From Desulfobulbaceae bacterium (GTDB lineage Bacteria; Desulfobacterota; Desulfobulbia; Desulfobulbales; Desulfocapsaceae): a DNA stretch of 64,000 nt. Shown here piece after piece: positions 16,406 to 26,424 of this stretch. The stretch spans positions 248,001 to 312,000 of the forward strand of contig WSXV01000002.1 in assembly GCA_009773475.1 (NCBI GenBank). Direction: 5' to 3'. Below the pieces are notes generated by a model. That model ran no database searches and was not told the origin of the DNA. It saw nothing but the letters and a program-made list of their open reading frames with translations. The translations under genes were made by a program, and so were the position numbers. The stretch's first letter is position 1, and every line of letters begins with the position of its first letter.

Positions 16406-18972
16406 TACTGTTCCCGCTTTTCAGGCCAGAGGAGGAGTGCCGGGCTGGCCACGAATGTGGAAGAAAAGGTTCCCACGATAACTCCCCAGAACAGGACAAA
16501 GGCAAAATCATGGATGACGGAGCCGCCCAGAAGAAGCAGGGCGAGTAAGGTCATACACACAGTGAGTCCGGTGGCGATGGTTCTGCCCACCACCTGATTA
16601 ATACTGTCGTTGATCTGGCTGATGAGGGTGTGTGATTTATCTTTGGCCATATTCTCACGAATCCGGTCAAAGATAATAACCGTATCGTTCAGAGAATAGC
16701 CGCCAAGGGTTAACAGTGCCGTCACAATCATCAGGGTCATTTCCATATTGAGCATCCAGCAGAGTCCGAGAATGATAAAGATATCATGGAGGGTGGCGAT
16801 GGCTGCGGCTACTCCGAAGCGAATGTCAAAACGGAGGGCCAGATAGATAATAACACCGGCCAGGGAGATCAGGATGGCCATTCCAGCCTTGTTGCGTAGC
16901 ACAGAACTGACGGAAGAGCCAATTTCAGATTGGCTCTCCAGGTTGAACTGTTTATCCGGCAGTTCTGTTGACAGGATAGAGCCAATCTGTTCACTGAGGT
17001 TGCCAACCTTTTCTTCCGATTTCTTGATCTTGATAATCAGGCTGTGTTCATTCTCCACTTCTTGTAGATCAAGCCCCTCCATCTTGTGCTTATCAAAGAC
17101 ATTACGCACTTCTTCCATGGTAAAGGCCTGCGTGGCCTTGTACTGGAGCAGAGAGCCGCCGGAAAAATCTACGCCCATATTGGCCTTGCCCCTGGCAAAC
17201 TGGATGGATGCGACAATGCCGATGCCAACAAGTATGGCTGAAATGCCAAAGGTGATGTAGCGCAGCTTCATATAATCCAGACTTGGCCGTCGTATAAATT
17301 GGAGGAATCGTAATTCTTTTAAGAAGCCGAAGGAAAGGAGCGAGTCAAACATGAAACGGGAGCAGTAGAGGGATGTGAACAGGTTAAACAGAATGCCTAA
17401 TGTGAGGGTGATGGCAAATCCTTTGATCGGGCCAGTGCCGAACATGAACAGAGCCATGGAGGTAATCAGGGTTGTTACCTGTGAGTCCACAATGGTGGAG
17501 AGGGCTTCGCTGAATCCTGAACTCACGCTGGATCTGATTGATTTCCCAACTTCGTATTCTTCTCGCATCCGTTCATAGATCAAAATATTGGAGTCCACGG
17601 CCATGCCGATGGAGAGGATAATACCGGCAATACCTGGCAGGGTGAGAGTGGCGTTAAGGATGGCGAGTCCAGCAAAGAGAAAGAGGATATTAATCACCAG
17701 CGCCACATTGGCCACTACGCCGGAAAGTCGGTAATAGATCATCATAAAGCTTATGACCATGAGTGCGCCGACCACGCCCGCGGTAAGTCCTTTGGTGATG
17801 GAATCCTGCCCCAGGCTGGAGCCGACGGTAAGATTCTGGATAATGTCAACGGGTGCCGGCAGTGCGCCGACACGCAGGATAATGGCAAGATCCGCAGCCT
17901 CTTCGTGGCTGAAGCTCCCGGAGATCTGGGCGGAGCCTCCCATGATTTTTTCGCGGATGGACGGGGCCGAACGGACAACATTGTCGAGGACAATGGCCAG
18001 TTGCCGATTGACGTTTTTCTCGGTGACATGGGCAAAGATCTTGCCACCCCGGGCCGTCAAGTCGATGCTGACGTAAGGCTCATTGAACTGCCCGCCGATG
18101 CGCACCTGGGCATTTTTGACCATGTCGCCGGTCATCAGGGTCTGGTTTTCAAGAAGCAGGGGACGGATGATCTCCTGGCCGGTTTGTTTGTTCTTATCCT
18201 TTTCAAAATAGATTTCGGTATCCGGAGGCAGACGATTCTGCAGGGCGCGGGTGAGCTTTTTCCGGTCTTCACCCTGGGCCCATTGGCCATTACTTTTTGC
18301 CTCATCGATCAATTGCTGCAGGTTAATACCGGTAGTGTCAGCCACCAGTTTAAATTCAAGCTGGGCGGTTTCACCCAGAAGCTTCATCGCCCGTTTCGGG
18401 TCCTTGACCCCGGGAAGCTGGACTACGATCTCATCGGCACCTTGACGAATAATGACCGGCTCGGCGACGCCAAACTGATCAATCCGGTTGCGGAGGATTT
18501 CCAGAGACTGGTCAACGGCATGGGTGCGGATAAAGTTGATCTCCGATTCTTTCAGGCTGAGGGTAATCCGGGGAAAGGAACCTTCTTTGGCCTCCACCTG
18601 CACATCGATATTGGGAAAATTGTCTTTAACCAGGGCCTTGACCGTATCCACGGCCCCGGTGTTGGGCAGGGTAAAAAGAATGGTGCCGGGCTTGCTGCTG
18701 CCACGTACCGCAGTGATCGTTTTATCCTTGAGGCCATCTTTTAGGTCTGTCGCTGCCAGTTCCAGGGAGTTTTCTTCTGCTTTCTTCAGATCAACCTTGA
18801 GCACCAAATGCATACCGCCCTGCAAGTCAAGACCGAGACGCAGTCCTTCCGGAGCCATGTATTTTTTCCACCAGTCCGGCGTTGCAGAATAAAAAGATGG
18901 AATGATGGTAACGACGGAAAGGACGACGAGAAACAGGAGCATGCCGATCTTGAGTTTGAGAGATGTGTTCAT
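16405..18972 (-). CDS. secDF: Fused protein-export membrane protein SecDF
   Basis: Auxiliary subunits of the Sec translocon that use the proton gradient to pull secreted proteins across the inner membrane. At 855 residues it is a fusion of SecD (roughly 1-545, with GLRLGLDLQGGMHLVLKVD and a large periplasmic region) and SecF (from about 555, starting RRPSLDYMKLRY). Each half carries six predicted membrane segments and the conserved GIAGIILSIGMAVDSN and LTLGGYSLNDTVIIFDRIRE blocks. yajC is not adjacent. The fused form is more typical of Bacillota but occurs in other phyla. Confidence 0.95.
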   Translation of the reverse strand: MNTSLKLKIGMLLFLVVLSVVTIIPSFYSATPDWWKKYMAPEGLRLGLDLQGGMHLVLKVDLKKAEENSLELAATDLKDGLKDKTITAVRGSSKPGTILFTLPNTGAVDTVKALVKDNFPNIDVQVEAKEGSFPRITLSLKESEINFIRTHAVDQSLEILRNRIDQFGVAEPVIIRQGADEIVVQLPGVKDPKRAMKLLGETAQLEFKLVADTTGINLQQLIDEAKSNGQWAQGEDRKKLTRALQNRLPPDTEIYFEKDKNKQTGQEIIRPLLLENQTLMTGDMVKNAQVRIGGQFNEPYVSIDLTARGGKIFAHVTEKNVNRQLAIVLDNVVRSAPSIREKIMGGSAQISGSFSHEEAADLAIILRVGALPAPVDIIQNLTVGSSLGQDSITKGLTAGVVGALMVISFMMIYYRLSGVVANVALVINILFLFAGLAILNATLTLPGIAGIILSIGMAVDSNILIYERMREEYEVGKSIRSSVSSGFSEALSTIVDSQVTTLITSMALFMFGTGPIKGFAITLTLGILFNLFTSLYCSRFMFDSLLSFGFLKELRFLQFIRRPSLDYMKLRYITFGISAILVGIGIVASIQFARGKANMGVDFSGGSLLQYKATQAFTMEEVRNVFDKHKMEGLDLQEVENEHSLIIKIKKSEEKVGNLSEQIGSILSTELPDKQFNLESQSEIGSSVSSVLRNKAGMAILISLAGVIIYLALRFDIRFGVAAAIATLHDIFIILGLCWMLNMEMTLMIVTALLTLGGYSLNDTVIIFDRIRENMAKDKSHTLISQINDSINQVVGRTIATGLTVCMTLLALLLLGGSVIHDFAFVLFWGVIVGTFSSTFVASPALLLWPEKREQ

Positions 18973-19111
18973 TACTGTCCCGTAAGTTTCTTAATGGAAA
19001 AATGATAGAGAGAGAAGGAAAAGCGTTATCGCTGTAAGGAGTTTAGGAGTGGGCCGGATTATACAGCACTGCCTGAATCTTGCAAGTGTTGCAAGGTCGT
19101 TCGCTACTGTT

Positions 19112-19867
19112 TTATGCCCGTCTGTTGATGCTTGCAGCTAAACAGGCCGCGCCAAAACCATTGTCGATGTTGACCACGGCCAGTCCGGGCACACAACTGT
19201 TGAGCATGCCCAGTAGAGCGGCGAGCCCGCCTAGGCTGGTTCCGTATCCCACTGATGTGGGAACCGCGATGACAGGACAGGCGGTCAGCCCTCCGACTAC
19301 ACTGGGAAGGGCCCCTTCCATCCCGGCCACAACAATGATAACCGTGGCGCTGTGGAGCAGATCCTGGTGAGCCAGCAGTCGGTGTAGGCCGGCGATACCG
19401 ACGTCATAGAGGGTTTTCACGGGGTGGCCCAGGGTCTCGGCAGTCACCCTGGCCTCTTCTGCCACCCCGATATCAGAGGTTCCGGCACAGATGATTAGAA
19501 TAATGCCACGGGATTTCTGCGGATCGGGTTGTATTTCATGGGCAGTCAACATCCGGGCCTGTGGATGATGATGAACTTTAGGCAGGGCTTGCACCACTAC
19601 CGCAGCCTTGTCGGCATCGACCCGGGTTGCCATGAGCAGAGATGACTGTCTCAGGAAGGAGGTGGCAATGGTGACGATCTGTTCCGGCGATTTGGATGCG
19701 CCGTAAATCACCTCTGGAATACCTGTGCGCAGGCAGCGATGGTGATCCAGGCAGGCATCCTCAACTGTCTCCGAGGGCAGGTGCTTGAGCTGGCTGACTG
19801 CGTCTTCCACACTGCATTGTCCTGCCTGGATCTGGTGAAGCAGTTGAGTCAGCTGATCTTGATTCAT
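19112..19867 (-). CDS. larB: Nickel-pincer cofactor biosynthesis protein LarB
   Basis: Carboxylates and hydrolyses nicotinic acid adenine dinucleotide to give the pyridinium biscarboxylate mononucleotide, the first step to the nickel-pincer nucleotide cofactor of lactate racemase and related enzymes. 251 residues. The C-terminal half has the PurE-like fold with ICAGTSDIGVAEEA and VAGMEGALPSVVGGL. The start at 19867 was chosen because the sequence upstream of it is low-complexity and not conserved in style. larA, larC and larE are not in the window. Confidence 0.9.
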   Translation of the reverse strand: MNQDQLTQLLHQIQAGQCSVEDAVSQLKHLPSETVEDACLDHHRCLRTGIPEVIYGASKSPEQIVTIATSFLRQSSLLMATRVDADKAAVVVQALPKVHHHPQARMLTAHEIQPDPQKSRGIILIICAGTSDIGVAEEARVTAETLGHPVKTLYDVGIAGLHRLLAHQDLLHSATVIIVVAGMEGALPSVVGGLTACPVIAVPTSVGYGTSLGGLAALLGMLNSCVPGLAVVNIDNGFGAACLAASINRRA

Positions 19868-20048
19868 GGCTGGATGTCTCTTTGTTAACTGACTGGCTGA
19901 AGGGGAAAAAGAGACACTGACTTGGGTGAATGGCTCCATTTTTATAAAAGATTGTTTATCATGATACAAAAATAAGGTAAAGGAATTGTCGTGATTGCAG
20001 AGAAGTGGAAGTTTTTTTGACATCGTTTGCGTATAAGGAGAAAGAAAT

Positions 20049-21071
20049 ATGAGTGATAAAAATTTGCCAGCCTATATCCAGTATCTGCAGCGGGGCAGTA
20101 GCTACCCCCATCCGGCGGACAATGTGCAGCTTGTGCAGACCCATATTTCCTTTGTTCTCCTGGCCGGGGACTTTGTTTATAAGTGGAAAAAACCGGTCAA
20201 TTTCGGCTTTCTCGATTTTTCCACCCTGGAGAAGAGAAAATATTACTGTGAGCAGGAGCTGATGCTCAATCGTCGGCTCTGTCCTGATCTGTATTTGGAT
20301 ATAGTGGCAGTCAACCATGAGGGCGATCAGTACCTCCTGAATGGCACTGGCGAAGTGGTGGAATACGGGATAAAGATGGTTCGGATGCCGGAAGAGCGGA
20401 TGATGGGCCGGATAATCGCCGCTGGTCAGCTGACTTCTGGCCATCTTGACTCGATTATTGAGGTGCTGGTTCCTTTTTATCAGCAGGCGGAGGAAACAGA
20501 GGGTATTGTTGAATTTGGACGTGCGGCTTCGGTTGCCGTGAATGTCCTGGAGAATTTTGAGCAAACGGAACCCTTTGTAGATCAAGGCGCAATCAGTCAT
20601 GACCAGTTACGCCGGATTGAAGAGTATGCCCGTGCCTTTTTACAGCAGGAGGAGCTCTTTGAGGGGCGGCGGGCGGCGGGAAAGATTCGTGATTGCCACG
20701 GTGATCTTTATTCAGCCAATATCTGTCTGACCGACCCGGTGCATATCTTTGACTGCATAGAATTTAATGAGCGTTTTCGGTATTCGGACGTGGCTGCGGA
20801 TGTGGCCTTTCTGGCCATGGATCTTGATTTTCATGGACTAGAGGTGCTTTCGACATATTTTATTGAGCGCTTTGTCGCGACCTCAGCGGATTCCGGGTTG
20901 TTGCAGATGCTTGATTTTTATAAATGCTATCGGGCCATGGTGCGTGGCAAGATCAATCTTTTCACCGCTGCTGACCCAGCCGTGGACGCCACAATTGCCT
21001 TGAGCTGCAGGGAGCAGGCGGCCCGATATTTTAATCTGGCTGCAAAATATGCGGCTGGAGCTGTGAAATAA
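20049..21071 (+). CDS. Aminoglycoside phosphotransferase-family (APH) kinase-like protein
   Basis: 340 residues with an APH/choline-kinase-like fold. The catalytic loop is DCHGDLYSANICL and the metal-binding Asp lies in HIFDCIEFNERFRYSDVAAD. The N-terminus FVYKWKKPVNFGFLDF carries the likely ATP lysine. In many bacteria this domain is fused to a P-loop kinase; here the kinase is the next gene, one base after the stop. The substrate is unknown, and resistance should not be assumed. It is divergent from larB. Confidence 0.8.
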   Translation: MSDKNLPAYIQYLQRGSSYPHPADNVQLVQTHISFVLLAGDFVYKWKKPVNFGFLDFSTLEKRKYYCEQELMLNRRLCPDLYLDIVAVNHEGDQYLLNGTGEVVEYGIKMVRMPEERMMGRIIAAGQLTSGHLDSIIEVLVPFYQQAEETEGIVEFGRAASVAVNVLENFEQTEPFVDQGAISHDQLRRIEEYARAFLQQEELFEGRRAAGKIRDCHGDLYSANICLTDPVHIFDCIEFNERFRYSDVAADVAFLAMDLDFHGLEVLSTYFIERFVATSADSGLLQMLDFYKCYRAMVRGKINLFTAADPAVDATIALSCREQAARYFNLAAKYAAGAVK

Positions 21072-21072
21072 G

Positions 21073-21645
21073 GTGGTCGGTGAGGCAAAGGTGCTGGTTT
21101 TTTTCGGGATGATTGCCACCGGTAAGAGTTATCTGGCTGCGGCCTGGGCCAAACGTCATGCTTGTTCCTATTATAATTCCGACCGGGTTCGTAAGGAACT
21201 GGCCGGCCTTGCCCCGGAGAGCAGGCAGACGTCGGCCGTTGATCAGGGGATTTACAGCTGCGAGTTTTCTCGCAGAACCTATGATCATTTACTGCTGCTG
21301 GCGGAGAGGGATCTGGAGAAAAGTTCCGGGAACTGTGTTGTCCTTGATGGCTCCTATCAAGCTCGAGATGAGCGCGAGCGAGTGCTGAAACAGCTGAGTG
21401 AAAAGGGCAGGGTCGTTTTTGTCCATTGTGTCTGTCCGGAGGATGTGATGCGGACACGGATGGAGCAGAGGCAGCAGGATGCGCAAGCGGTTTCGGATGG
21501 ACGTTGGGAGATTTATCTGCAACAGAAGAGACGATTCGAGATGCCGGTGGAGCTTGGGCCGGACCAGTTGATCACCCTCAACACCAATCAGCCGTTGGAG
21601 GCGCTCTTGATTGATCTTGATGCGTGGATGGAAAAAATTGTCTGA
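21073..21645 (+). CDS. P-loop kinase/ATP-binding protein, partner of the APH-like gene
   Basis: 190 residues. The Walker A is FFGMIATGKSYLA, followed by YYNSDRVRKELAG and VVLDGSYQARDERE, a pattern like small kinases of the Zeta-toxin/chloramphenicol-phosphotransferase type. It starts at GTG 21073 directly after the TAA of the APH-like gene, with no good ribosome site, so translational coupling is likely. Related proteins are commonly fused in one chain (APH plus ATP-binding domain), so the two probably act together. The substrate is unknown. Confidence 0.78.
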   Translation: MVGEAKVLVFFGMIATGKSYLAAAWAKRHACSYYNSDRVRKELAGLAPESRQTSAVDQGIYSCEFSRRTYDHLLLLAERDLEKSSGNCVVLDGSYQARDERERVLKQLSEKGRVVFVHCVCPEDVMRTRMEQRQQDAQAVSDGRWEIYLQQKRRFEMPVELGPDQLITLNTNQPLEALLIDLDAWMEKIV

Positions 21646-21722
21646 CAAAGAAAAGAACAGTGAAACAGCTATTGTAACAGAAGATTTGCAAATGGAAAAT
21701 CAGACGAAAAAGAGGTCTTATT

Positions 21723-22166
21723 GTGTATAATCGAATCTATATCTTGCGATTTCCTAAGTTTACAAGCAATGAACCGATTATCTATCAGTTGGTTAAATTG
21801 TATGATGTTGAGTTTAATATCCTCAAGGCGGACATCCTGCCCCAGCGGGATGGCTTGATGATCCTGGGCTTGAAAGGCACCAAGGCCAATGTCGGGAAAG
21901 GCCTTGCCTATCTGGAGGAACAGGGAGTCAAGGTTGAGCGTCTTGCTGCCAGCATCCGTCGGGATGATGAAAAATGTTTTCAGTGCGGGGTTTGCACCGG
22001 AGTTTGCCCGGTGGGCGCCTTGTCCCTGCATCGGCCGGATATGGCAGTATTGTTTGATCCGGATAAATGTACAGGCTGCAGTTTGTGCGTGCCGATCTGC
22101 CCGGTTCGGGCCATGGAGATCTCGTTAGGGCAGGAAGATGCGCTGGCAGAAGAAATAATTTCCTGA
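21723..22166 (+). CDS. NIL-domain ferredoxin with two [4Fe-4S] motifs
   Basis: 147 residues. The first ~75 residues resemble the NIL domain (found in methionine ABC transporters and in small ferredoxins). The rest holds CFQCGVCTGVCPVGA and CTGCSLCVPICPVRA, two bacterial-ferredoxin cluster motifs. It starts at GTG 21723 with AAAGAGG upstream. In some delta-proteobacteria such proteins sit with homocysteine or sulfide assimilation genes, but no such context is present here. It probably carries electrons in the cytoplasm. Confidence 0.85.
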   Translation: MYNRIYILRFPKFTSNEPIIYQLVKLYDVEFNILKADILPQRDGLMILGLKGTKANVGKGLAYLEEQGVKVERLAASIRRDDEKCFQCGVCTGVCPVGALSLHRPDMAVLFDPDKCTGCSLCVPICPVRAMEISLGQEDALAEEIIS

Positions 22167-22203
22167 CTTGCTTCCTAAGAAGCGATATTGCTCGGGAGAA
22201 TAA

Positions 22204-22247
22204 CTTCACAACGGTTCCTCAGCTATGTTGGGGGAACCGGTGTGAAG
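22204..22247. terminator. Long hairpin between convergent NIL-ferredoxin and bamD
   Basis: Arms 22204-22218 and 22233-22247 match in 14 of 15 positions with a 14-base loop. It lies between two converging genes. No T-run on either side, so it may act as a bidirectional or Rho-assisted terminator. Confidence 0.5.
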
Positions 22248-22334
22248 AAGAACAATCATCTCCTCAGGAAGGAAGACTTTCGTGCAGTGCAGTAGGCAGC
22301 TTTGTCAGTATTCTGGATGTTCTAAGCAAGTGGC

Positions 22335-23138
22335 CTATTTAGCAGGCAGAGTTTGTTTGGCAGACTTGTCAGAGGAAAAGAGATGCCAATCCGGAAGTTT
22401 TACCAGGCCGGAGAACCAGGCGGAGAGGTTGAAACCCAAATTCTCCCCAGCTTCCAGTTTTGCCAGTAATGTTTTGGCCTGGGGAGTAATGGAAGCGTCA
22501 GGATAAGTGTTAATCAGATATTTCAGTCTGGTCTTGGCATCCAGGATTTTGTCTGTTCTGAGGTAGAATTCAACAACCAGATATTCATGGTTGACCAGAA
22601 ACTCATTGGCTGCTTTGATCCTGGCCTTGGCTTCATCGGTGTAGGGTGAATTCGGATAGGCCTTTAGGAGTTTTGTAAAATCGCGAATGGATTTTGTCGC
22701 CCCGGAGGTATCTCGGTCGACGGTGTCTATCTGTTGGTAACTGCACATGCCGATTTGATACATGACATACGGCATCGCCTCGTTGGTGGGATGTTGTTCC
22801 TCAAATCGTTGATACAGGACCAGGGCCTCCGGGTAGTTCTCCATAAAATAATTGCAGTCGGCGCCTTTTAGCTCAGCCATCATTGCTTGAGGACTGAAAG
22901 GGTATTTTTCCAGAAGCTCGGCAAATTGTTTTGCAGCTTCATGGTAATCCCCTACGTTATATGCCTCCGAGCCTTTTGCTGCAAGGCTCTCAACGGGTAC
23001 CTGAATCTCTTCGTCGTCAGCGCCGAACCATGATTTCATGGTTGAACATCCGCTTAAAGAGAATGTAAGAAGGGTGGCAAAAACCAGGGTGCTGAGCAAG
23101 GAACGAGACAATGAGGTGGTTGATTGGATGAGTGGCAT
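22335..23138 (-). CDS. bamD: Outer membrane protein assembly lipoprotein BamD
   Basis: Essential part of the BAM complex that inserts beta-barrel proteins into the outer membrane. 267 residues with a lipoprotein signal ending in LSGC (Cys at about 31), followed by TPR repeats such as YNVGDYHEAAKQFAELLEKYPFS. It begins 6 bp after the trxB stop on the same strand, so the two are probably co-transcribed. It marks the organism as diderm. Confidence 0.92.
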   Translation of the reverse strand: MPLIQSTTSLSRSLLSTLVFATLLTFSLSGCSTMKSWFGADDEEIQVPVESLAAKGSEAYNVGDYHEAAKQFAELLEKYPFSPQAMMAELKGADCNYFMENYPEALVLYQRFEEQHPTNEAMPYVMYQIGMCSYQQIDTVDRDTSGATKSIRDFTKLLKAYPNSPYTDEAKARIKAANEFLVNHEYLVVEFYLRTDKILDAKTRLKYLINTYPDASITPQAKTLLAKLEAGENLGFNLSAWFSGLVKLPDWHLFSSDKSAKQTLPAK

Positions 23139-23144
23139 GATAGT

Positions 23145-24077
23145 TTATGAGTTGAAGTTGTTCAGGTAGTGTTCTGCGGCAAGAACGGCAGTAGCCCCTT
23201 CGCCTGCAGCGTTGATGATCTGTCGTACTCGTTTATTCCGGATATCACCAGCAGCGAAAACACCAGGTACAGCTGTACAGGTCTCGTTGTCGGTGGGGAT
23301 AAAGCCGCCATCTTCTGCCTTCAGGAGTTGCAGCGGCAGTATCTCATTGTTCGGGAGCACGCCGATGAGGATAAAGATTCCGTCTACGTCCAGCGTACTT
23401 TCCCGTCCGGCTGTATCTCTGAGGCGAAGCTGTTTGACTCCTTTCTCCCCTTCAATGGCCGTAACCTGACTATTCCAGACAAAAGAAATTTTGTCATTGG
23501 CAAAGGCCCTTTCCTGAACAATTTTGGTGGCTCGTAAGGCGTCACGGCGATGGATTACGGTCACTCGACTGGCAAACTTGGTGAGATGAGCGGCCTCCTG
23601 GACAGCGCTATTCCCCCCGCCAACCACAGCGACATGCATGTCGCGATAAAACGGCGCGTCACAGGTGGCGCAATACGAAACCCCTTTGCCCGTGAGTTCA
23701 ATCTCGCCAGGGACGCCGAGTCGTCGGGCCCGCGCCCCGGTGCAAAGAATCAGGGCATTGCAGCTGAGCTCACTCCCGTCTTCCAGGGTAAGGGTTTTTG
23801 GGGTCTGTAAAAGATTAATATTGATCACCTCGGCCGTGAGGGTGTTCAGGCCGAAGCGCCGGGCCTGGGCCTCCATTTTTTCGGCCAGATCAAAGCCGGA
23901 AAGGCCATCTGGGAATCCTGGATAATTGTCAATCCAGTCGGTGAGCAGAATCTGTCCGCCGGCAGCGCCTTTTTCAATCAAAAGATGGTCAATTCTGGCT
24001 CTTGCCGCATAAAGACCTGCGCTCAGTCCAGCAGGGCCGGAGCCCAAGATGATGAGATCGTGATGCGTGGTTTTCAT
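23145..24077 (-). CDS. trxB: Thioredoxin reductase
   Basis: FAD enzyme that reduces thioredoxin with NADPH. 310 residues: the FAD motif GSGPAGLSAGLYAARA, the redox pair C136-A-T-C139, the second nucleotide motif VVGGGNSAVQEA and the C-terminal GVFAAGDIRNK block. trxA lies 266 bp upstream on the same strand and bamD directly downstream. A 15-bp palindrome is centred about 33 bp before its ATG. Confidence 0.96.
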   Translation of the reverse strand: MKTTHHDLIILGSGPAGLSAGLYAARARIDHLLIEKGAAGGQILLTDWIDNYPGFPDGLSGFDLAEKMEAQARRFGLNTLTAEVININLLQTPKTLTLEDGSELSCNALILCTGARARRLGVPGEIELTGKGVSYCATCDAPFYRDMHVAVVGGGNSAVQEAAHLTKFASRVTVIHRRDALRATKIVQERAFANDKISFVWNSQVTAIEGEKGVKQLRLRDTAGRESTLDVDGIFILIGVLPNNEILPLQLLKAEDGGFIPTDNETCTAVPGVFAAGDIRNKRVRQIINAAGEGATAVLAAEHYLNNFNS

Positions 24078-24102
24078 TAATATGTATGGATCATCATCTT
24101 TT

Positions 24103-24117
24103 GAAGTGATTCACTTC
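24103..24117. promoter_or_regulatory. 15-bp palindrome upstream of trxB
   Basis: GAAGTGA-T-TCACTTC is a perfect palindrome around one central base. The loop is too small for an RNA hairpin, so it looks more like a DNA operator. No regulator can be named. Confidence 0.3.
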
Positions 24118-24343
24118 TTGCCAGGCATCATTCACTGGAAAAACTGATTAGGCCCTCCGCTATGAAGGCAAGAGCATGTGTCAGGGTTTTCAGGATGGAT
24201 GCGGCAGTTCCTGAAATGCGGGGATGCCTTTAATGCCACGCCATATTTCGCTAGAAAACTCCATCACCAGCATAACTGATTTCTCAATTGTATGCGGATG
24301 TGGGAAAGACTCTGCTGCAAAAGAAAGTTCGATCGGCAGTTGC

Positions 24344-24670
24344 TTACAGGGCTTTGTTAATGAGCTCAACAAGTTGTTTTTTACCTACGGCGCCGGTAAT
24401 CTGGTCAACGATTTCGCCGTTCTTGAAAAGAATCAGGGTGGGGATGGCGCGGATGCCAAATTGTCCTGGAGTTACCGGGTTGTCGTCAACATTCATCTTC
24501 AGGATGGTGACTTTTCCCTGAAACTCCTCCGCCAGGTCTTCGACGACTGGACCGATTGCTTTGCAGGGGCCGCACCAAGGGGCCCAAAAATCAACCAGGC
24601 ATGGGGTGCTTGACGAAATAGTTGCCTTGAAAGCATCATCACTTATTGACTGAACTTTATCGCTTGCCAT
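24344..24670 (-). CDS. trxA: Thioredoxin
   Basis: Small cytoplasmic disulfide reductase of 108 residues. The active site is W-C33-G-P-C36, the cis-proline lies in IRAIPTLILFKNG, and there is no signal peptide. GGAG lies about 7 bp before the ATG. It precedes trxB on the same strand. Confidence 0.96.
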   Translation of the reverse strand: MASDKVQSISDDAFKATISSSTPCLVDFWAPWCGPCKAIGPVVEDLAEEFQGKVTILKMNVDDNPVTPGQFGIRAIPTLILFKNGEIVDQITGAVGKKQLVELINKAL

Positions 24671-25045
24671 TGCTTGTCTCCATTGATTTGATTTTTCTGA
24701 TATGAGAAATAAAAAAAGTATTAAAGGTGGAATGGTTCACGAAGAAACCGTTGTGTACTTTACCTTCTGGGATTTTGCCTGACAAGTAAAAATTTGTGCG
24801 GTCTGTGATTGGAAGATGTCTCGCATCAAAATCAAAGGATGGATGCCGGCAAAAAAGAATTGAGGGCGGGAAGTTGTTTGACAGTTTTTCTTTAGGCATG
24901 CTATGCTTTAAGCCTTTGCTTGCGAATGATTCGTCTTGGGTGCAGAGATTTTCTGGTGAGATTTTGTGATTGCTGCCTATTTTAAAATGGGATTTTCGAA
25001 ATTCTATTCGGGCCGTTTAAAGGAAATAGTCAAAGGAGTTGAAGA
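24671..25045. other. Intergenic region trxA/hemL with candidate hemL promoter
   Basis: 375 bp without a credible gene between divergent trxA and hemL. On the forward strand TTGACA (24878-24883) is followed 18 bp later by TATGCT (24902-24907), which has a TGn extension, a good sigma70-like promoter. The leader before hemL would be about 130 bases; I recognise no riboswitch in it. Confidence 0.5.
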
Positions 25046-26338
25046 ATGATTACGAGTACATCTGCACAAATGTTTCAACAGGCACGAAAGGTTATTCCCG
25101 GTGGTGTGAACAGCCCTGTACGGGCCTGTCGATCCGTGGGATGTGATCCCCTTTTTATTGAACGAGCTCAAGGTTCCTCAATCTATGATGTGGACGGCAA
25201 TGAATATATAGATTTCGTCTGCTCCTGGGGGCCGATGATCCTGGGGCACGCCCACCCCGCTGTTCTGGCTGCGATTACAGAGACCATGGCGCATGGGACC
25301 AGTTTTGGAGCGCCAACCCCCAAAGAGATTGAGCTGGCATCCATGGTGGTGGATGCTCTTCCGTCGGTGGAGAAGGTTCGTTTTGTCAGTTCAGGGACCG
25401 AGGCCACCATGAGCGCAGTCCGTCTGGCCCGTGGATATACCGGGAAAAAGGTGATTGTTAAATTTGATGGGTGCTATCATGGTCATGCCGATTCTTTTCT
25501 GGTCAAGGCGGGCTCAGGAGTGATCACCCTTGGTATTCCCGGAAGTCCAGGGGTCCCCGATGAGATTGTTAAAAACACCGTGTCCATTCCCTATAATAAT
25601 GAAGAGGTCCTAGAGAAGACGTTGCGAGATGCCTCGTTGGACATTGCTTGTGTGATTGTTGAACCGGTAGCGGGGAATATGGGATGTGTCTCCCCAGCCC
25701 CTGGTTTTCTGGAAAAATTACGATCATTAACTGCTGAAATGGGGATCCTGCTTATTTTTGATGAGGTGATTACCGGATTTCGTCTGGCCTATGGGGGAGC
25801 GCAGGAGTACTTCGGGATTATGCCTGATCTAACCTGTCTGGGCAAGATTATTGGTGGTGGCCTGCCTGTGGGCGCCTATGGGGGACGGGCCGATATCATG
25901 GATAAGGTAGCCCCGGACGGACCTGTGTATCAGGCCGGAACCCTGTCCGGTAATCCTCTGGCCATGGCTGCTGGTATTGCCACCTTGAAATTACTCAAAA
26001 AGGAAGGTTTTTATACTCAGTTGAACGACAAGGCTGCCGGTTTTGCCGATCGTCTTCGGGAGCTCAGTGAGAGAGCGAAGATTCCGGTCTGCTTGAATCG
26101 GGTGGGGTCTTTGATGACCGGATTTTTTACCACTGAAATGGTGGTAGATTTTACGTCAGCCATGACCGCTAATACGGAGCGATATGGCCAGCATTATCGG
26201 CAGATGTTATCTCAGGGGATTTATTTGGCGCCGTCGCAGTTTGAGGTGTTGTTTATTTCTGCGGCTCAATCTGAGAGGCAACTGGATAGGGCCCTTGAAA
26301 TGACTGAATGGTCATTCAAAAAATTAGCACAAAAATAA
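25046..26338 (+). CDS. hemL: Glutamate-1-semialdehyde 2,1-aminomutase
   Basis: PLP enzyme that makes 5-aminolevulinate from glutamate-1-semialdehyde, feeding haem, sirohaem and cobalamin synthesis. 430 residues with the class III aminotransferase features: [29 protein letters not shown] and the PLP lysine K267 in [20 protein letters not shown] lies 6 bp before the ATG. Sirohaem for DsrAB depends on this pathway. Confidence 0.97.
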   Translation: MITSTSAQMFQQARKVIPGGVNSPVRACRSVGCDPLFIERAQGSSIYDVDGNEYIDFVCSWGPMILGHAHPAVLAAITETMAHGTSFGAPTPKEIELASMVVDALPSVEKVRFVSSGTEATMSAVRLARGYTGKKVIVKFDGCYHGHADSFLVKAGSGVITLGIPGSPGVPDEIVKNTVSIPYNNEEVLEKTLRDASLDIACVIVEPVAGNMGCVSPAPGFLEKLRSLTAEMGILLIFDEVITGFRLAYGGAQEYFGIMPDLTCLGKIIGGGLPVGAYGGRADIMDKVAPDGPVYQAGTLSGNPLAMAAGIATLKLLKKEGFYTQLNDKAAGFADRLRELSERAKIPVCLNRVGSLMTGFFTTEMVVDFTSAMTANTERYGQHYRQMLSQGIYLAPSQFEVLFISAAQSERQLDRALEMTEWSFKKLAQK

Positions 26339-26345
26339 AAAAGCG

Positions 26346-26374
26346 TTGACTTTGAAAGGTGGGCGTGCTATCAG
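26346..26374 (+). promoter_or_regulatory. Candidate promoter of the F0 operon
   Basis: TTGACT (26346-26351), 17-bp spacer and TATCAG (26369-26374) with a TGn extension. Transcription would begin about 40 bp before the first atp gene. Confidence 0.5.
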
Positions 26375-26424
26375 GTTTGATTGATTATGATAGAGTCGTT
26401 CTAAGAACGAAGGTGGAGACGAGA

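Noticed and set aside
21069..21075. Frameshift or error joining the APH-like and kinase genes
   Set aside because: The two frames differ by one base and both genes read well to the joint, with a start codon one base after the stop; a real two-gene arrangement explains it equally well without an error.
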